Shown here piece after piece: positions 54,167 to 63,238 of a stretch of 64,000 bases of DNA. How positions within the stretch are numbered: the first letter of the stretch is position 1; the number at the start of each line of letters is the position of its first letter. The notes under the pieces are model-generated. The model searched no databases and had not been told where the DNA came from. It was given only the letters and a program-made list of their open reading frames with translations. The position numbers and the translations under genes were made by a program. The DNA comes from an uncultured Carboxylicivirga sp. (lineage in GTDB: Bacteria; Bacteroidota; Bacteroidia; Bacteroidales; Marinilabiliaceae). The stretch spans positions 1,612,001 through 1,676,000 of the forward strand of contig NZ_OY764327.1 of NCBI RefSeq assembly GCF_963668385.1, written 5' to 3'.

Positions 54167-55867
54167 TTATTTCGAAATAATAAAAGGCTTAACAATGGTT
54201 TTTATCCGGTTACTCCCTTGTAAATAGTACATACCGTTGGGTAAACCAACAAGTTGAATAGTTGTGATCGACGATTGAACATGAATGGTTTTTAAGTTTT
54301 GTCCCACCGAGTTAAAGAGACTTATTTGTGTAAGTAAATGATCAGGATCGCTAATGATTACCTGATTTTTTGCCGGATTAGGATAGAGCTTGATGGATTC
54401 GAATAAGTTTTCGTTTATTTCAGTAGGAGTACTTCCGTACACTTCCAATTCAAACAGGCTGAAGCCCCATTCTGTATTTCGCTGATTACACAGTACACGC
54501 AAATACCGCCCGCTTCCATTTAAGGTTATATTATCGGTTTCGCCATTGCCGGCAGTTTCGGTGTAGATCGTATTCCAATCCAGTGCATTATCCGAAATCT
54601 GTATTTCATAAGCTGAGGCTCGGGCATACTGCCATTTCAAAATTACCTGATTAATATCGTAGGTATCCTGTAGATCAACATAAATCCATTCGGGTTCGTT
54701 CCAGCTACTTGCCCATCGGGTTGATTCATCTCCGTCAACACAGTAAGTAGCGGCATAACTGACATTTTCCTGAGAGGAAGCAAATGCTGTTTTGTTCAAC
54801 GCAATATTGTTACCCGAATGATGCGATTGAACTTCTACCGGTAGTGCGTAGGTGTTATCGCCACAGGTACCTGAGGTTTCAACTATAATGTCTCCGCTAA
54901 TTGAACCCCAATTAACCATTATTTTATTGCTTCCCTGACCTGATGTAATGGTGGCTCCTTCAGGAACTGTCCAATTATAGGTAGTAGCTCCGGGAGTATC
55001 AATAGTGTAAGTTGTGCTCTTGTCACCCACCATAACCGAATTTTCGCCTTCGATAAATGCACTAAAAGCACCTTTGTAAACTCTTATATAATCAATCTCG
55101 GCACTCATGGGAAACTGTGTTGTGGCATCGGGGTTCCCGCTGTAACTACCACCTACACCAACGCTTAAAATAATAAAGAAGGGTCGATCAAAAGGCCGGT
55201 AACCATTGATGGGTTCTGATATATCAAAAGTGTGATAATTAACATCATCAATAAACCATTTAAGGTGATGAGGAGTCCATTCCAACGCAAAAGTGTGGAA
55301 GTCATCGGCAAACTTACCCGATGGAAGGGTGTAACTTCCCTGGTTGTAATGATGGCCCCACGACTCCTGAAAATGAGCGGTACCGATATTAAAAGAAGGA
55401 TCGCTACCTGTATTTTCCATTATATCAATTTCGCCACACTTTGGCCACCAAACGGTTTCGTAATCATCGCCAAGCATCCAAAAGGCAAATCCTAAACCTT
55501 GCGTATCAACTCCCTTGATACGTGCCTCAATACGACCATATTGAAATGATTGTTTCTGATAACTTACCAATCGTCCGCTGGTATATTGATATCCTGCATA
55601 ATTTTCTTTACGTAGCTCCAATACGAGTTTCCCATTTTCTATTCTAACATTCTCAGTTCGGTTAGTAGCATAATCCAGCTGGCCGGTTCCCCAACCATCT
55701 TGTCCATTGCCGGTTTCGTACGTCCAATTGTTCAAATTTAAATTGGGCGTTTCAAATTCGTCAGACCAAACCAATGTTTGGCATTCTTGAGCTTTTATCT
55801 TTTGTGATATGATGAGAAAAGAAAATACTATTGTAAAAGAGAATATTTTGTAGATGTGTGGATTCAT
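54167..55867 (-). CDS. Secreted GH16 laminarinase-like enzyme with PKD-like, F5/8C and T9SS domains
   Basis: From the ATG at 55865-55867 the 566-residue enzyme has a signal peptide ending IKAQ. The GH16 domain (about 31-266) has the catalytic motif E146-I-D-I-M-E151 after WWPKCG; E146 is the nucleophile and E151 the acid/base. A PKD-like domain follows (about 270-345), then an F5/8 type C/CBM32-like galactose-binding domain (about 350-480: NKTAFASSQE, DGDESTRWASSW). The T9SS type A sorting domain ends the protein (about 490-566: LYPNPAKNQVIIS). It should cut beta-1,3-glucan outside the cell. A longer start nine codons upstream would weaken the signal peptide. Confidence 0.92.
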   Translation of the reverse strand: MNPHIYKIFSFTIVFSFLIISQKIKAQECQTLVWSDEFETPNLNLNNWTYETGNGQDGWGTGQLDYATNRTENVRIENGKLVLELRKENYAGYQYTSGRLVSYQKQSFQYGRIEARIKGVDTQGLGFAFWMLGDDYETVWWPKCGEIDIMENTGSDPSFNIGTAHFQESWGHHYNQGSYTLPSGKFADDFHTFALEWTPHHLKWFIDDVNYHTFDISEPINGYRPFDRPFFIILSVGVGGSYSGNPDATTQFPMSAEIDYIRVYKGAFSAFIEGENSVMVGDKSTTYTIDTPGATTYNWTVPEGATITSGQGSNKIMVNWGSISGDIIVETSGTCGDNTYALPVEVQSHHSGNNIALNKTAFASSQENVSYAATYCVDGDESTRWASSWNEPEWIYVDLQDTYDINQVILKWQYARASAYEIQISDNALDWNTIYTETAGNGETDNITLNGSGRYLRVLCNQRNTEWGFSLFELEVYGSTPTEINENLFESIKLYPNPAKNQVIISDPDHLLTQISLFNSVGQNLKTIHVQSSITTIQLVGLPNGMYYLQGSNRIKTIVKPFIISK

Positions 55868-56035
55868 TTTAATTGGATTTAGTTGTGATGCCAAAGATGT
55901 ATAATAACCTTGTTATTTATCTGGTTTTTGGTACTTTAAATGCTCTTTGAAACTACGTTAATTATACGTTTGAAATAATTATTCGATAACTTATTGTTCA
56001 AATAATGAATTGTATATGGTAGATGAATGGGGGTT

Positions 56036-58897
56036 TTAATACGTTAATATAAATTCATTTAAGTTTGAAGAAGAACCGAGATTGATTCGTTTTCTTATTC
56101 GGTATCGGGCTGTTTCAACGCCTCTTACTGTCATGTTTAATAGTTGTGCCATTTCTTTGGTTGATAAATTCATTCGCAGATAAGCGCACATTTTTAAATC
56201 TTTGGATGTAAGATTTGGGAAATCCTCTTTTAAGCGTTTAATAAAGTTGTTATGTGCCATATCAAAACGCATCTCAAAATCATCCCAATGATCATCAGCT
56301 AGTTCCTTATCAATAAAACTTAATGTACGGCTCAATTGACGGGCCACTTTATCAGAAGCCATTTCTTTAATCGAAGTTACTTTATCTTTCAGTTCTGATA
56401 ATTTTTCATTTTTGTAAATCACCTTCATTGCTAACCCCGACAATTCTTCTTTCTTCGATTGTAAATCGTTTCTTAATTGCTCTTCTTGTAATTTCGAATG
56501 TTCGAGTTTTAGCAAATGTTGCTGTTCGCTGATCAAGCGTTCTTTCTCACGAGTTAATCGTTTGGTTCGAATTTTAATAATTAGCCATAATATTAATATA
56601 ATAACCGAAAAATAAAGTGTAATGGCTGGCCATGTTAAATATAATGGAGTTAATATAGAGAAGTGAAAGGTTGCTTCGTTCGACTCTGTTCCATAGGTAT
56701 TACGTGCTTTTACTCTGAAAATGTATTTGCCCGGCGGTAGATTTGTATATTGTTTAAAGGGTTCGCTTACCCAATTGCTCCAATCGTTATCAAAGCCTTC
56801 CAGGTAGTACTTATAAGTAAGGTGATTTGTATTTTCGTAAAAACCGGTAGCAAAATCGAATTGAAGGCTATTACTCGATGGTTGCAGTTGGTGTTGGGTA
56901 TTTAAAACTGTATCGCATAAATAATGAAATCTATCATTATAGATGATTTCCTGGTTGTTTTTAAGATTGCTTACTCGTCGTATTATCACCTGAAAAGGTT
57001 GATGTAATAGCTTGTTCTTTTGCATGTTAAAATAAACAAGGCCCTCTTTTCCACCTATTAAAACATTTTGATTGGGTAAAAGTGTGAATGATTCAAATCC
57101 GGGAATGTAAAAGTCGCTAAGTTTCACGAATGGTATGGATTCAATAGACGTTCTTCCATCGGGGTGATTATGCATTATACCTGCACTATTATTACCCACA
57201 AACCATATATTACCAGATGCGTCTTGTTTAAGCATCCTACCGATTCTCCAACCCCAGGTGTTACTTGTAAAAGAAGCATCTAAAACCATCTTATCCTTTG
57301 CACCATCATAACGATAGATTCCATATTCGGTACCAAATACTATCTTTTGATTGATTTTAAAAACACTGTTGTAGAAGTTGGTTGGTAAACCTTTGGAATG
57401 ATTGTAGAAGTGAAGTTCCTCAAGCGTATCATATGTATTTGATAACTTAAGTTTATAGATGCCTTTATAGCCATGTGCAATCCATATTAATCCGTTATTA
57501 TCTACTTCCATTACCCGGCTCGATTCATCAAAACCGTCAATTTGTTTTTCCAGTTGATACAAGCCTTTATGATTCTTGACAAGTATGACAATTCCTTTAT
57601 AAGTGCCGGCTATTAAATGGTTATGATCAGAAGATGTCGGAATCACTTTCCATCCTCCATAAGTGGATATGGTTTGAATGATTTGTCCGCCTTTTACCTG
57701 GCTAAAACCTCCATTGTGCGCAACAATTAGAGATTGATCAATAATGTTCAGGCTCCAGTTAATATCATCCGATCCATTAACCCTTATAAATGGCGATTGG
57801 GGTGACATTACATTATTGAGTTTGTTTATTGGAGCATATAATAAACCTTTATGTGTTGCGAGGTAAAGATTGTTTTCGAAAATAGTAGCATCATACACCT
57901 CAAAGGGTTCATCACTATCGGGTAATAATCGGGTAAATGGAGAAGCTAGTTCAACAAAGTCAATTCCCTTTTTATTGGCTACCCAAAGGTTGTCATTCTG
58001 GTCGAAATATAGCGTGCTAATTTCGTTGCTTTTTAATCCTTTTGTTTTGGTTAGATGACTGATTAAATGGTTGTTTTTATCAATCACAAACAAGCCCGAC
58101 TCTCTGGTTCCGATAATCAGATCGCCTTGTTTATTCATTTGTGCAGTGGTAATCTGCGATTTTGTTATATTAACAGAGGGAGTAAAATCTAAAGGGAAAA
58201 GTTGATTGTTTTTTAATTCATATATACCTGATTGTTGAGTTCCAATTAGCCAACTATCTCTTCTAGGTAAAATAAATCTAACCCATGTGTTTTTTAATTT
58301 TGATGTGGCATTTATCTTTTCAAATCCACTGCCTGTAAAACAAAAAAGTGCCTCTTTTCCCTGAACAATTATCTGGTTGTTGATTTTAAAAGCACTAAGT
58401 ATTCCACCGCTTAAAGCATAAACCATTATTTGATTATTACGGTAAATGTAAAGGCCGTCGCGACATTGAAATACAACCTTATCTTCTAGCACAAAAGTGT
58501 TAACGATATCACCAAAATTACGGAACTCTGCAGATATTTTATCCAAAAGTGAATTGAAAATAAGTCCATATGGTTTATTATAATCGATGTAGCCAAAATC
58601 ACCTTGTGCACCTACGTATAAACGATTGTTTGCGTCGAGAGCTAACGATTGCACATTAGATCGGTTTGATGGTACCTGAATAATTTGCCAATCGTTTCCA
58701 TCAAATTCTAATATTCCGTAATCGTTAGCAAAGTAAAGTACACCCCTTTGATCCTGGACAATACAATGATTTTTATTTGATACGTGATGATCCTTTTCTG
58801 TATAATGGGTAATAAACGGTATTCCGGAATTAAAATCATCTGCCCATAAATGGCCGTAAATACAAAGCAGGACGGCAAGTATTATCGATTTTTTCAT
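56036..58897 (-). CDS. Membrane-tethered propeller/Y_Y_Y sensor with LuxR-type HTH
   Basis: From the ATG at 58895-58897 the 953-residue protein has a signal peptide (MKKSIILAVLLCIYGHLWA). Two beta-propeller-like sensor regions follow, with repeated strands such as YVGAQGDFGYIDY and LIGTQQSGIYELKNN (Reg_prop). A Y_Y_Y domain lies at about 682-747, one transmembrane helix at about 754-776, a cytoplasmic coiled coil at about 777-850 and a LuxR-type HTH at about 900-939 (SKDLKMCAYLRMNLSTKEMAQLL). No HisKA, HATPase or receiver was found, so this is not a hybrid two-component system. It probably regulates the adjacent beta-glucan PUL by sensing oligosaccharides in the periplasm. It is divergent from the 902-residue GH16 gene. 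Confidence 0.9.
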   Translation of the reverse strand: MKKSIILAVLLCIYGHLWADDFNSGIPFITHYTEKDHHVSNKNHCIVQDQRGVLYFANDYGILEFDGNDWQIIQVPSNRSNVQSLALDANNRLYVGAQGDFGYIDYNKPYGLIFNSLLDKISAEFRNFGDIVNTFVLEDKVVFQCRDGLYIYRNNQIMVYALSGGILSAFKINNQIIVQGKEALFCFTGSGFEKINATSKLKNTWVRFILPRRDSWLIGTQQSGIYELKNNQLFPLDFTPSVNITKSQITTAQMNKQGDLIIGTRESGLFVIDKNNHLISHLTKTKGLKSNEISTLYFDQNDNLWVANKKGIDFVELASPFTRLLPDSDEPFEVYDATIFENNLYLATHKGLLYAPINKLNNVMSPQSPFIRVNGSDDINWSLNIIDQSLIVAHNGGFSQVKGGQIIQTISTYGGWKVIPTSSDHNHLIAGTYKGIVILVKNHKGLYQLEKQIDGFDESSRVMEVDNNGLIWIAHGYKGIYKLKLSNTYDTLEELHFYNHSKGLPTNFYNSVFKINQKIVFGTEYGIYRYDGAKDKMVLDASFTSNTWGWRIGRMLKQDASGNIWFVGNNSAGIMHNHPDGRTSIESIPFVKLSDFYIPGFESFTLLPNQNVLIGGKEGLVYFNMQKNKLLHQPFQVIIRRVSNLKNNQEIIYNDRFHYLCDTVLNTQHQLQPSSNSLQFDFATGFYENTNHLTYKYYLEGFDNDWSNWVSEPFKQYTNLPPGKYIFRVKARNTYGTESNEATFHFSILTPLYLTWPAITLYFSVIILILWLIIKIRTKRLTREKERLISEQQHLLKLEHSKLQEEQLRNDLQSKKEELSGLAMKVIYKNEKLSELKDKVTSIKEMASDKVARQLSRTLSFIDKELADDHWDDFEMRFDMAHNNFIKRLKEDFPNLTSKDLKMCAYLRMNLSTKEMAQLLNMTVRGVETARYRIRKRINLGSSSNLNEFILTY

Positions 58898-58921
58898 GTG
58901 GATTCTGGACTTTTGGATAAA

Positions 58922-58929
58922 CAAATTTA
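58922..58929 (-). promoter_or_regulatory. -7 promoter element of the regulator gene
   Basis: The minus strand reads TAAATTTG, matching TAnnTTTG, 25 bases upstream of the ATG chosen for the regulator (58897). It lies inside the longer open frame, which supports the shorter start. Confidence 0.45.
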
Positions 58930-59179
58930 ACTTTTTGAAATTGAATGACATTCACAAAAATGGAATAAAAAAGGGGTGTGTTTTTATATAAGAAATCATT
59001 AACAATCAATAAATGAGTAGAATATATGTGTATTTGCAAAATATGACGTAATAATAACGTAGTATCAAATAAGTTTTGAAGTGGTACTTTTTAAGGTGTC
59101 CGATGGTTCTTTTCACAGATTTGCATTCAGCTATCTCAAAAAATGCAATCAGTATTAATCCAAGTTAAATTGAAAAGAA

Positions 59180-61888
59180 ATGAAAAAAGTTTATCTGTTT
59201 ATTTTTGCCTTGTGTTTTGTAACTATAGCCGGGGCGCAAAGTTATGAATTGGTTTGGGAAGAAAACTTCGATGGGGATGCATTAAATCCTGCTATCTGGA
59301 ATATTGAAAAAAGCGAAGGGGTTTGGAATACCGGTTCAAACAGCGAATTACAACATTACACATCCGATAATGTTATGGTAGGTGATGATGGAGATGGTAA
59401 TAATTGCTTAATACTTACAGCTCGAAAAGAATCTTATAATGGTTATGCATTTACATCGGGCCGTATCAATACTAAAAATAAGTTTGCTTTTAAGTACGGA
59501 AAGATTGAAGCACGCATAAAACTGCCAGATTTAGCAAATGGTTTATGGCCGGCTTTTTGGCTTTTGGGTAATACCCAAAACGGTTGGCCTGCTTGTGGCG
59601 AAATTGATATAATGGAGGCCGGACACGCAGATGGTATTACCAATAATCAGCAAAATACTACTTTTGGCGGAGCCTTACATTGGGAATACAACGATAGTTA
59701 TGCTGGTTATGGTTATAGTGCACAAGCTCCAACTGCATTAAATAGCGATTATCATACATTTACCATGGTTTGGAATGCAGCTAATATCAGCATGTATTTA
59801 GATAACAGTCCAAGCGCCTATTACTCAATGAATGTGGATGGTGAGGATGCTGAAGAGTTTCGCGATTATTCGATGTATCTTTTACTTAATCTTGCCGTGG
59901 GGGGAATGTTTCCAGATATCTATAACAACGATGATGTAACAGCACCAATGCCTGCCCAGATGTTGGTGGATTATATTAAAGTTTATCAGAAAACTGATGA
60001 GGGAGAGTTAATCACATCTATGCCATTGTATGGCAATTTAGCTGTTTTTGCCGATGGTAAAGCTTATGATAACGCTTTGGATCTTTCTTTTGATGCTTCA
60101 ATTACTACAGAGGGGTTATCAACAAGAAGTGCAGAAACAGCAGTTGAAGGAACAGAGGTACTGTCTTACAACGTTACTTCGGGAACCGATTTTAATATTC
60201 ATATTTTATCATCGGCAGTTAAAGATTTATCTAAAATATCATCAACGGGTAGTGTCGATGTTTATTTAAAAACTAATATTCAGGATGATTTTCAGATTGG
60301 TTTAGGAGATGCTGATGATAACGAAAGTTTTATTACTCTTGGTACATCATCTGGTAAAAATGTAAATCGCAACCAAACCTGGTCGAGAGTTGCAATTCCG
60401 CTGCAAAGTCTTACTAACATTGATTATTCAAAGATTGATGATGTATTTACCCTTAAAGGAGTGTCTAGTTCTGATGGATATATTTCAATTGATAAGATTA
60501 TTATCTCCAATACAACTGCTAATTTTGACTTATTTGGAATCTTTACAGAGAATCCATCCATAACAGAAAAGTTTATTATTGATGATATTTCAGGTCATCT
60601 TTATATATGGAATAATACCATGGCTGCCATCGAAGAGGCTCCAAGTTATGATGGTGTTGATGTACTGGCCTTTACCTCACCAGCCAGTAATACATGGTTT
60701 GGTTATGGATTGTTTTCTGATGCCGGGCTTGATCTGTCTCAGTTTGCAGACGGCTATCTGAAGTTTTCGATTCGCACGTCATCTTCTGCTGAATTTTGGG
60801 TAGGTGTTGGAGGAGCTGATGGCACCGAAGCAAAAATACCATTTGTTGAGGGTTCAGATCCTGATGGTTTTGTTCGCGATGGGAAATGGCATCAAGTAAC
60901 TTTGCCTGTTAGTGATATGGTAGCAAAAGGGCTTGATCTAACGTCGTGTGGTAGTGCTTTTATGTTAGGAGGGGCTCCTTATATTTCAGATATTTTAGTT
61001 GATGATATCTTTTTTTCCGCAAGCCCTGATGATATTGAAAACACAGCTTATAATCCAAACGCCGATACGGCTTTACCTAATGAGGATGACAATGGAATAA
61101 CTTCATATTATTATGGAATTTACACCGAAAATTCAAACATCACAGATCGTTTTGTGATTGATGAAGAGAGCGGCCATATTTATATTTGGTCAGGAACCTT
61201 ATCTGCTTTAGAAGGTGGTGTTCCCTATGATGGTGTTGATCAATTGTATTTCAAGAGTGGAAATGCAGGTTGGTATGGTTTTGGAATTTTTTCTGATGAG
61301 GCATTAAACCTGTCTCATTTTGCCAATGGAACTCTTTCGTTGTCATTAAAAACTACATCCGATAATGAATTCTGGTTTGGTATCGGTGGAGCTGCCGGAA
61401 CAGAAGGTAAAATAACTTGTAACAGTTTGTCGGATTATAATATTGACAGAGATGGAGAATGGCACCGAGTTGTAATACCTATGCAGACTCTTATTGCACA
61501 GGGCCTTGATTTGCAGGCTTGTGGTAATGTTTTTATGTTAGGAGGAGCAAGTATTAGTGATATTGCCATTGATGATGTTATTTTAACAGCCGGTACGGAA
61601 CAGCCCGAGAATCCTGATATGAATATACCTAATGCTATACATTCATTTGACGAAGCACTGGTAAAAATGTATCCGGTTCCTGCCCACGATAAATTATTTA
61701 TCGAAACATCTACCACAATTAAAAGTATTGATATTTTTAATCAGGTGGGTAGTGTATGTGCAAACTATCAAAATATAACAAGTATGAAAGCTGACTTATC
61801 AATCAGCGATTTAAACAAAGGAATTTATCTGCTTAAAATAAATTTAGAGGATGGAACCTGTATTGTTAAAAAACTAATGGTTAAATAG
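59180..61888 (+). CDS. Secreted GH16 beta-glucanase with three C-terminal repeats and a T9SS domain
   Basis: The 902-residue enzyme has a signal peptide ending GAQ. The GH16 domain (about 22-271) has the catalytic motif E141-I-D-I-M-E146 after GWPACG. Three similar units of about 160 residues follow, at about 284-444, 450-614 and 643-804. Units B and C share TENxxITxxFxID, SGHxYIW, YDGVDxLxF, GLDLxxCGxxFMLGGA and xxISDIxxDDxxxxA. Unit A is more diverged. They look like jelly-roll carbohydrate-binding modules. A T9SS type A sorting domain ends the protein (about 820-902: MYPVPAHDKLFIET). It lies divergent from the regulator and probably cuts laminarin-type beta-1,3-glucan outside the cell. Confidence 0.9.
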   Translation: MKKVYLFIFALCFVTIAGAQSYELVWEENFDGDALNPAIWNIEKSEGVWNTGSNSELQHYTSDNVMVGDDGDGNNCLILTARKESYNGYAFTSGRINTKNKFAFKYGKIEARIKLPDLANGLWPAFWLLGNTQNGWPACGEIDIMEAGHADGITNNQQNTTFGGALHWEYNDSYAGYGYSAQAPTALNSDYHTFTMVWNAANISMYLDNSPSAYYSMNVDGEDAEEFRDYSMYLLLNLAVGGMFPDIYNNDDVTAPMPAQMLVDYIKVYQKTDEGELITSMPLYGNLAVFADGKAYDNALDLSFDASITTEGLSTRSAETAVEGTEVLSYNVTSGTDFNIHILSSAVKDLSKISSTGSVDVYLKTNIQDDFQIGLGDADDNESFITLGTSSGKNVNRNQTWSRVAIPLQSLTNIDYSKIDDVFTLKGVSSSDGYISIDKIIISNTTANFDLFGIFTENPSITEKFIIDDISGHLYIWNNTMAAIEEAPSYDGVDVLAFTSPASNTWFGYGLFSDAGLDLSQFADGYLKFSIRTSSSAEFWVGVGGADGTEAKIPFVEGSDPDGFVRDGKWHQVTLPVSDMVAKGLDLTSCGSAFMLGGAPYISDILVDDIFFSASPDDIENTAYNPNADTALPNEDDNGITSYYYGIYTENSNITDRFVIDEESGHIYIWSGTLSALEGGVPYDGVDQLYFKSGNAGWYGFGIFSDEALNLSHFANGTLSLSLKTTSDNEFWFGIGGAAGTEGKITCNSLSDYNIDRDGEWHRVVIPMQTLIAQGLDLQACGNVFMLGGASISDIAIDDVILTAGTEQPENPDMNIPNAIHSFDEALVKMYPVPAHDKLFIETSTTIKSIDIFNQVGSVCANYQNITSMKADLSISDLNKGIYLLKINLEDGTCIVKKLMVK

Positions 61889-61909
61889 CCTAATGACTTG
61901 ACTAAATGA

Positions 61910-61945
61910 AAGGCAGCTCCGAATAAACCAGGGCTGCCTTTTTAC
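61910..61945 (+). terminator. Terminator after the 902-residue GH16 gene
   Basis: AAGGCAGC (61910-61917) and GCTGCCTT (61933-61940) form a perfect 8-bp stem, followed by a run of T. Confidence 0.88.
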
Positions 61946-61972
61946 TAGTTATGGTTAGGTTATGTGCCTTTA

Positions 61973-62389
61973 TTAAGCCACTTTCTTGATCTTATCTGCC
62001 AATAATTCGGTTAGATAATTGAAGTCATCTTCGTTAAAAAACTGTTTGTTTAATCTGATTTTCTTTTCCTTTCCATCTCTTTTGTAGAAGAAAAACAGGG
62101 CTTTAGGTTTTGATAAATCAACAGAGGTTATATCCGAAAATTTTACAAAATGCTGTGGAGCTAATAATGCTAGTTTCATCTCCATATAATCGTCATATAC
62201 TTTTATAACATCTTTGTTTTTAGAAGTAAGTGACATAACAATAAATAATAAGCCAAGTCCACTTATCGAAGGAATGTTTCCGGCTACAAAAAGTCCGGCA
62301 AATCCAACGAAGCATAATACAATGCCTATGATTAATTGTTGATTAATTTGTTTTTTTCCTGGTTTAATTAATTTGATAGTATCTTTCAT
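61973..62389 (-). CDS. Small membrane protein with PH-like C-terminal domain
   Basis: The 138-residue protein has two hydrophobic segments near residues 18-36 and 41-54, followed by a domain of about 80 residues. That domain has VYDDYMEMKLALLAPQHFVKFSDITSVDLSK and FFYKRDGKEKKIRL, which resembles bacterial PH-like (bPH) domains. Function is unknown. It overlaps the upstream small membrane protein by four bases, so the two are one operon. Confidence 0.65.
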   Translation of the reverse strand: MKDTIKLIKPGKKQINQQLIIGIVLCFVGFAGLFVAGNIPSISGLGLLFIVMSLTSKNKDVIKVYDDYMEMKLALLAPQHFVKFSDITSVDLSKPKALFFFYKRDGKEKKIRLNKQFFNEDDFNYLTELLADKIKKVA

Positions 62390-62679
62390 TCAGAATCATT
62401 CATTGAATTAGTAAATTTCTTGCGTTTTTTTTCATCAATCATTTTTGATGCTCCTGATGCACCAATTAATCCGATGGGAACTAGAAAAGCGGATGAGACT
62501 AGAAATATTCGGGCGCCTAATATTTCTTGTTTGGTTTTAATTAAGGCCATTCCAATAAGATTAGCGAGTACCACCGAACCGGTAAAATAAAACAGAAACC
62601 CATATTCCTGATCAAATAAAGATACTATGGCAATCAAGCAATGAATGCCAAATCCTATCAACATTTGTGTGTTAATCAT
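62386..62679 (-). CDS. Small membrane protein of unknown function
   Basis: The 97-residue protein has three hydrophobic segments at about residues 5-20, 25-47 and 55-77 and a basic C-terminal tail (KKRKKFTNSMNDSE). I recognise no family. Its last codons overlap the next gene's start. No promoter was found. Confidence 0.6.
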   Translation of the reverse strand: MINTQMLIGFGIHCLIAIVSLFDQEYGFLFYFTGSVVLANLIGMALIKTKQEILGARIFLVSSAFLVPIGLIGASGASKMIDEKKRKKFTNSMNDSE

Positions 62680-62708
62680 TTTAGTAGAAATAATTAGAAA
62701 GATGATGC

Positions 62709-62749
62709 AAAAAAAATATCCTGAGGAAATTAAAACTTATCTCAGGATA
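62709..62749 (-). terminator. Terminator after the ArsC/Spx-like gene
   Basis: TATCCTGAG (62717-62725) and CTCAGGATA (62741-62749) form a perfect 9-bp stem. On the minus strand it is followed by a run of T (plus-strand A-run at 62709-62716), about 65 bases after the stop. Confidence 0.75.
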
Positions 62750-62814
62750 ACTTTGTATGTAGTGTTTCTTCTTTTTAATTGTAAATCAATAGAAAGAAGT
62801 AATTATTTTGTTGG

Positions 62815-63171
62815 TTATTTCTTTAAAGACTGTTTGATTTCTTCAACCGTTTTCTTGGCATTTCCAACAAATAGCTGATTACCGATTTCGAAAACAGGAC
62901 GTTTCAAAAAAGTGTAATCCATCAAAAGAAGCTTTTTGTAATCTGCATCTTCGTTAACTGGATTTTCGGTTAACGCATCTTTTAACTTTCGGGCTCTTTT
63001 ATTAATAAGCGCCTCATAACTTTGTGTGTGTTTGTAAAAGCTTTCGATTTGATCTTCAGTTACAGTGGTAGTTTTGATATCCTGCTGTTCAAAATTATCA
63101 TCAACACCTACTTCTTTCATAATGCGCTTGCAAGTATCGCAGCTTGATAAATAGTAAACTTTCTTTTTCAT
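62815..63171 (-). CDS. ArsC/Spx-family thioredoxin-fold protein
   Basis: The 118-residue protein has the ArsC/Spx fold: an N-terminal strand with C11-D-T-C14 (SSCDTCKRIM), a helix, and the family's LLLMDYTFLKRPVFEIGNQLFVG block near residues 81-103, where Arg follows the LK. The CxxC at the first loop is like Spx/arsenate reductase-like proteins rather than classic ArsC, which has a single Cys. It could be a redox regulator or reductase in the cytoplasm. No arsenic gene lies nearby. It is monocistronic. Confidence 0.85.
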   Translation of the reverse strand: MKKKVYYLSSCDTCKRIMKEVGVDDNFEQQDIKTTTVTEDQIESFYKHTQSYEALINKRARKLKDALTENPVNEDADYKKLLLMDYTFLKRPVFEIGNQLFVGNAKKTVEEIKQSLKK

Positions 63172-63238
63172 GATTTTTTTACTGGTGTGGTAGGTTAGAA
63201 CAGATTATTGTTGCATTTGTTTGAACCAATCGCATCTA

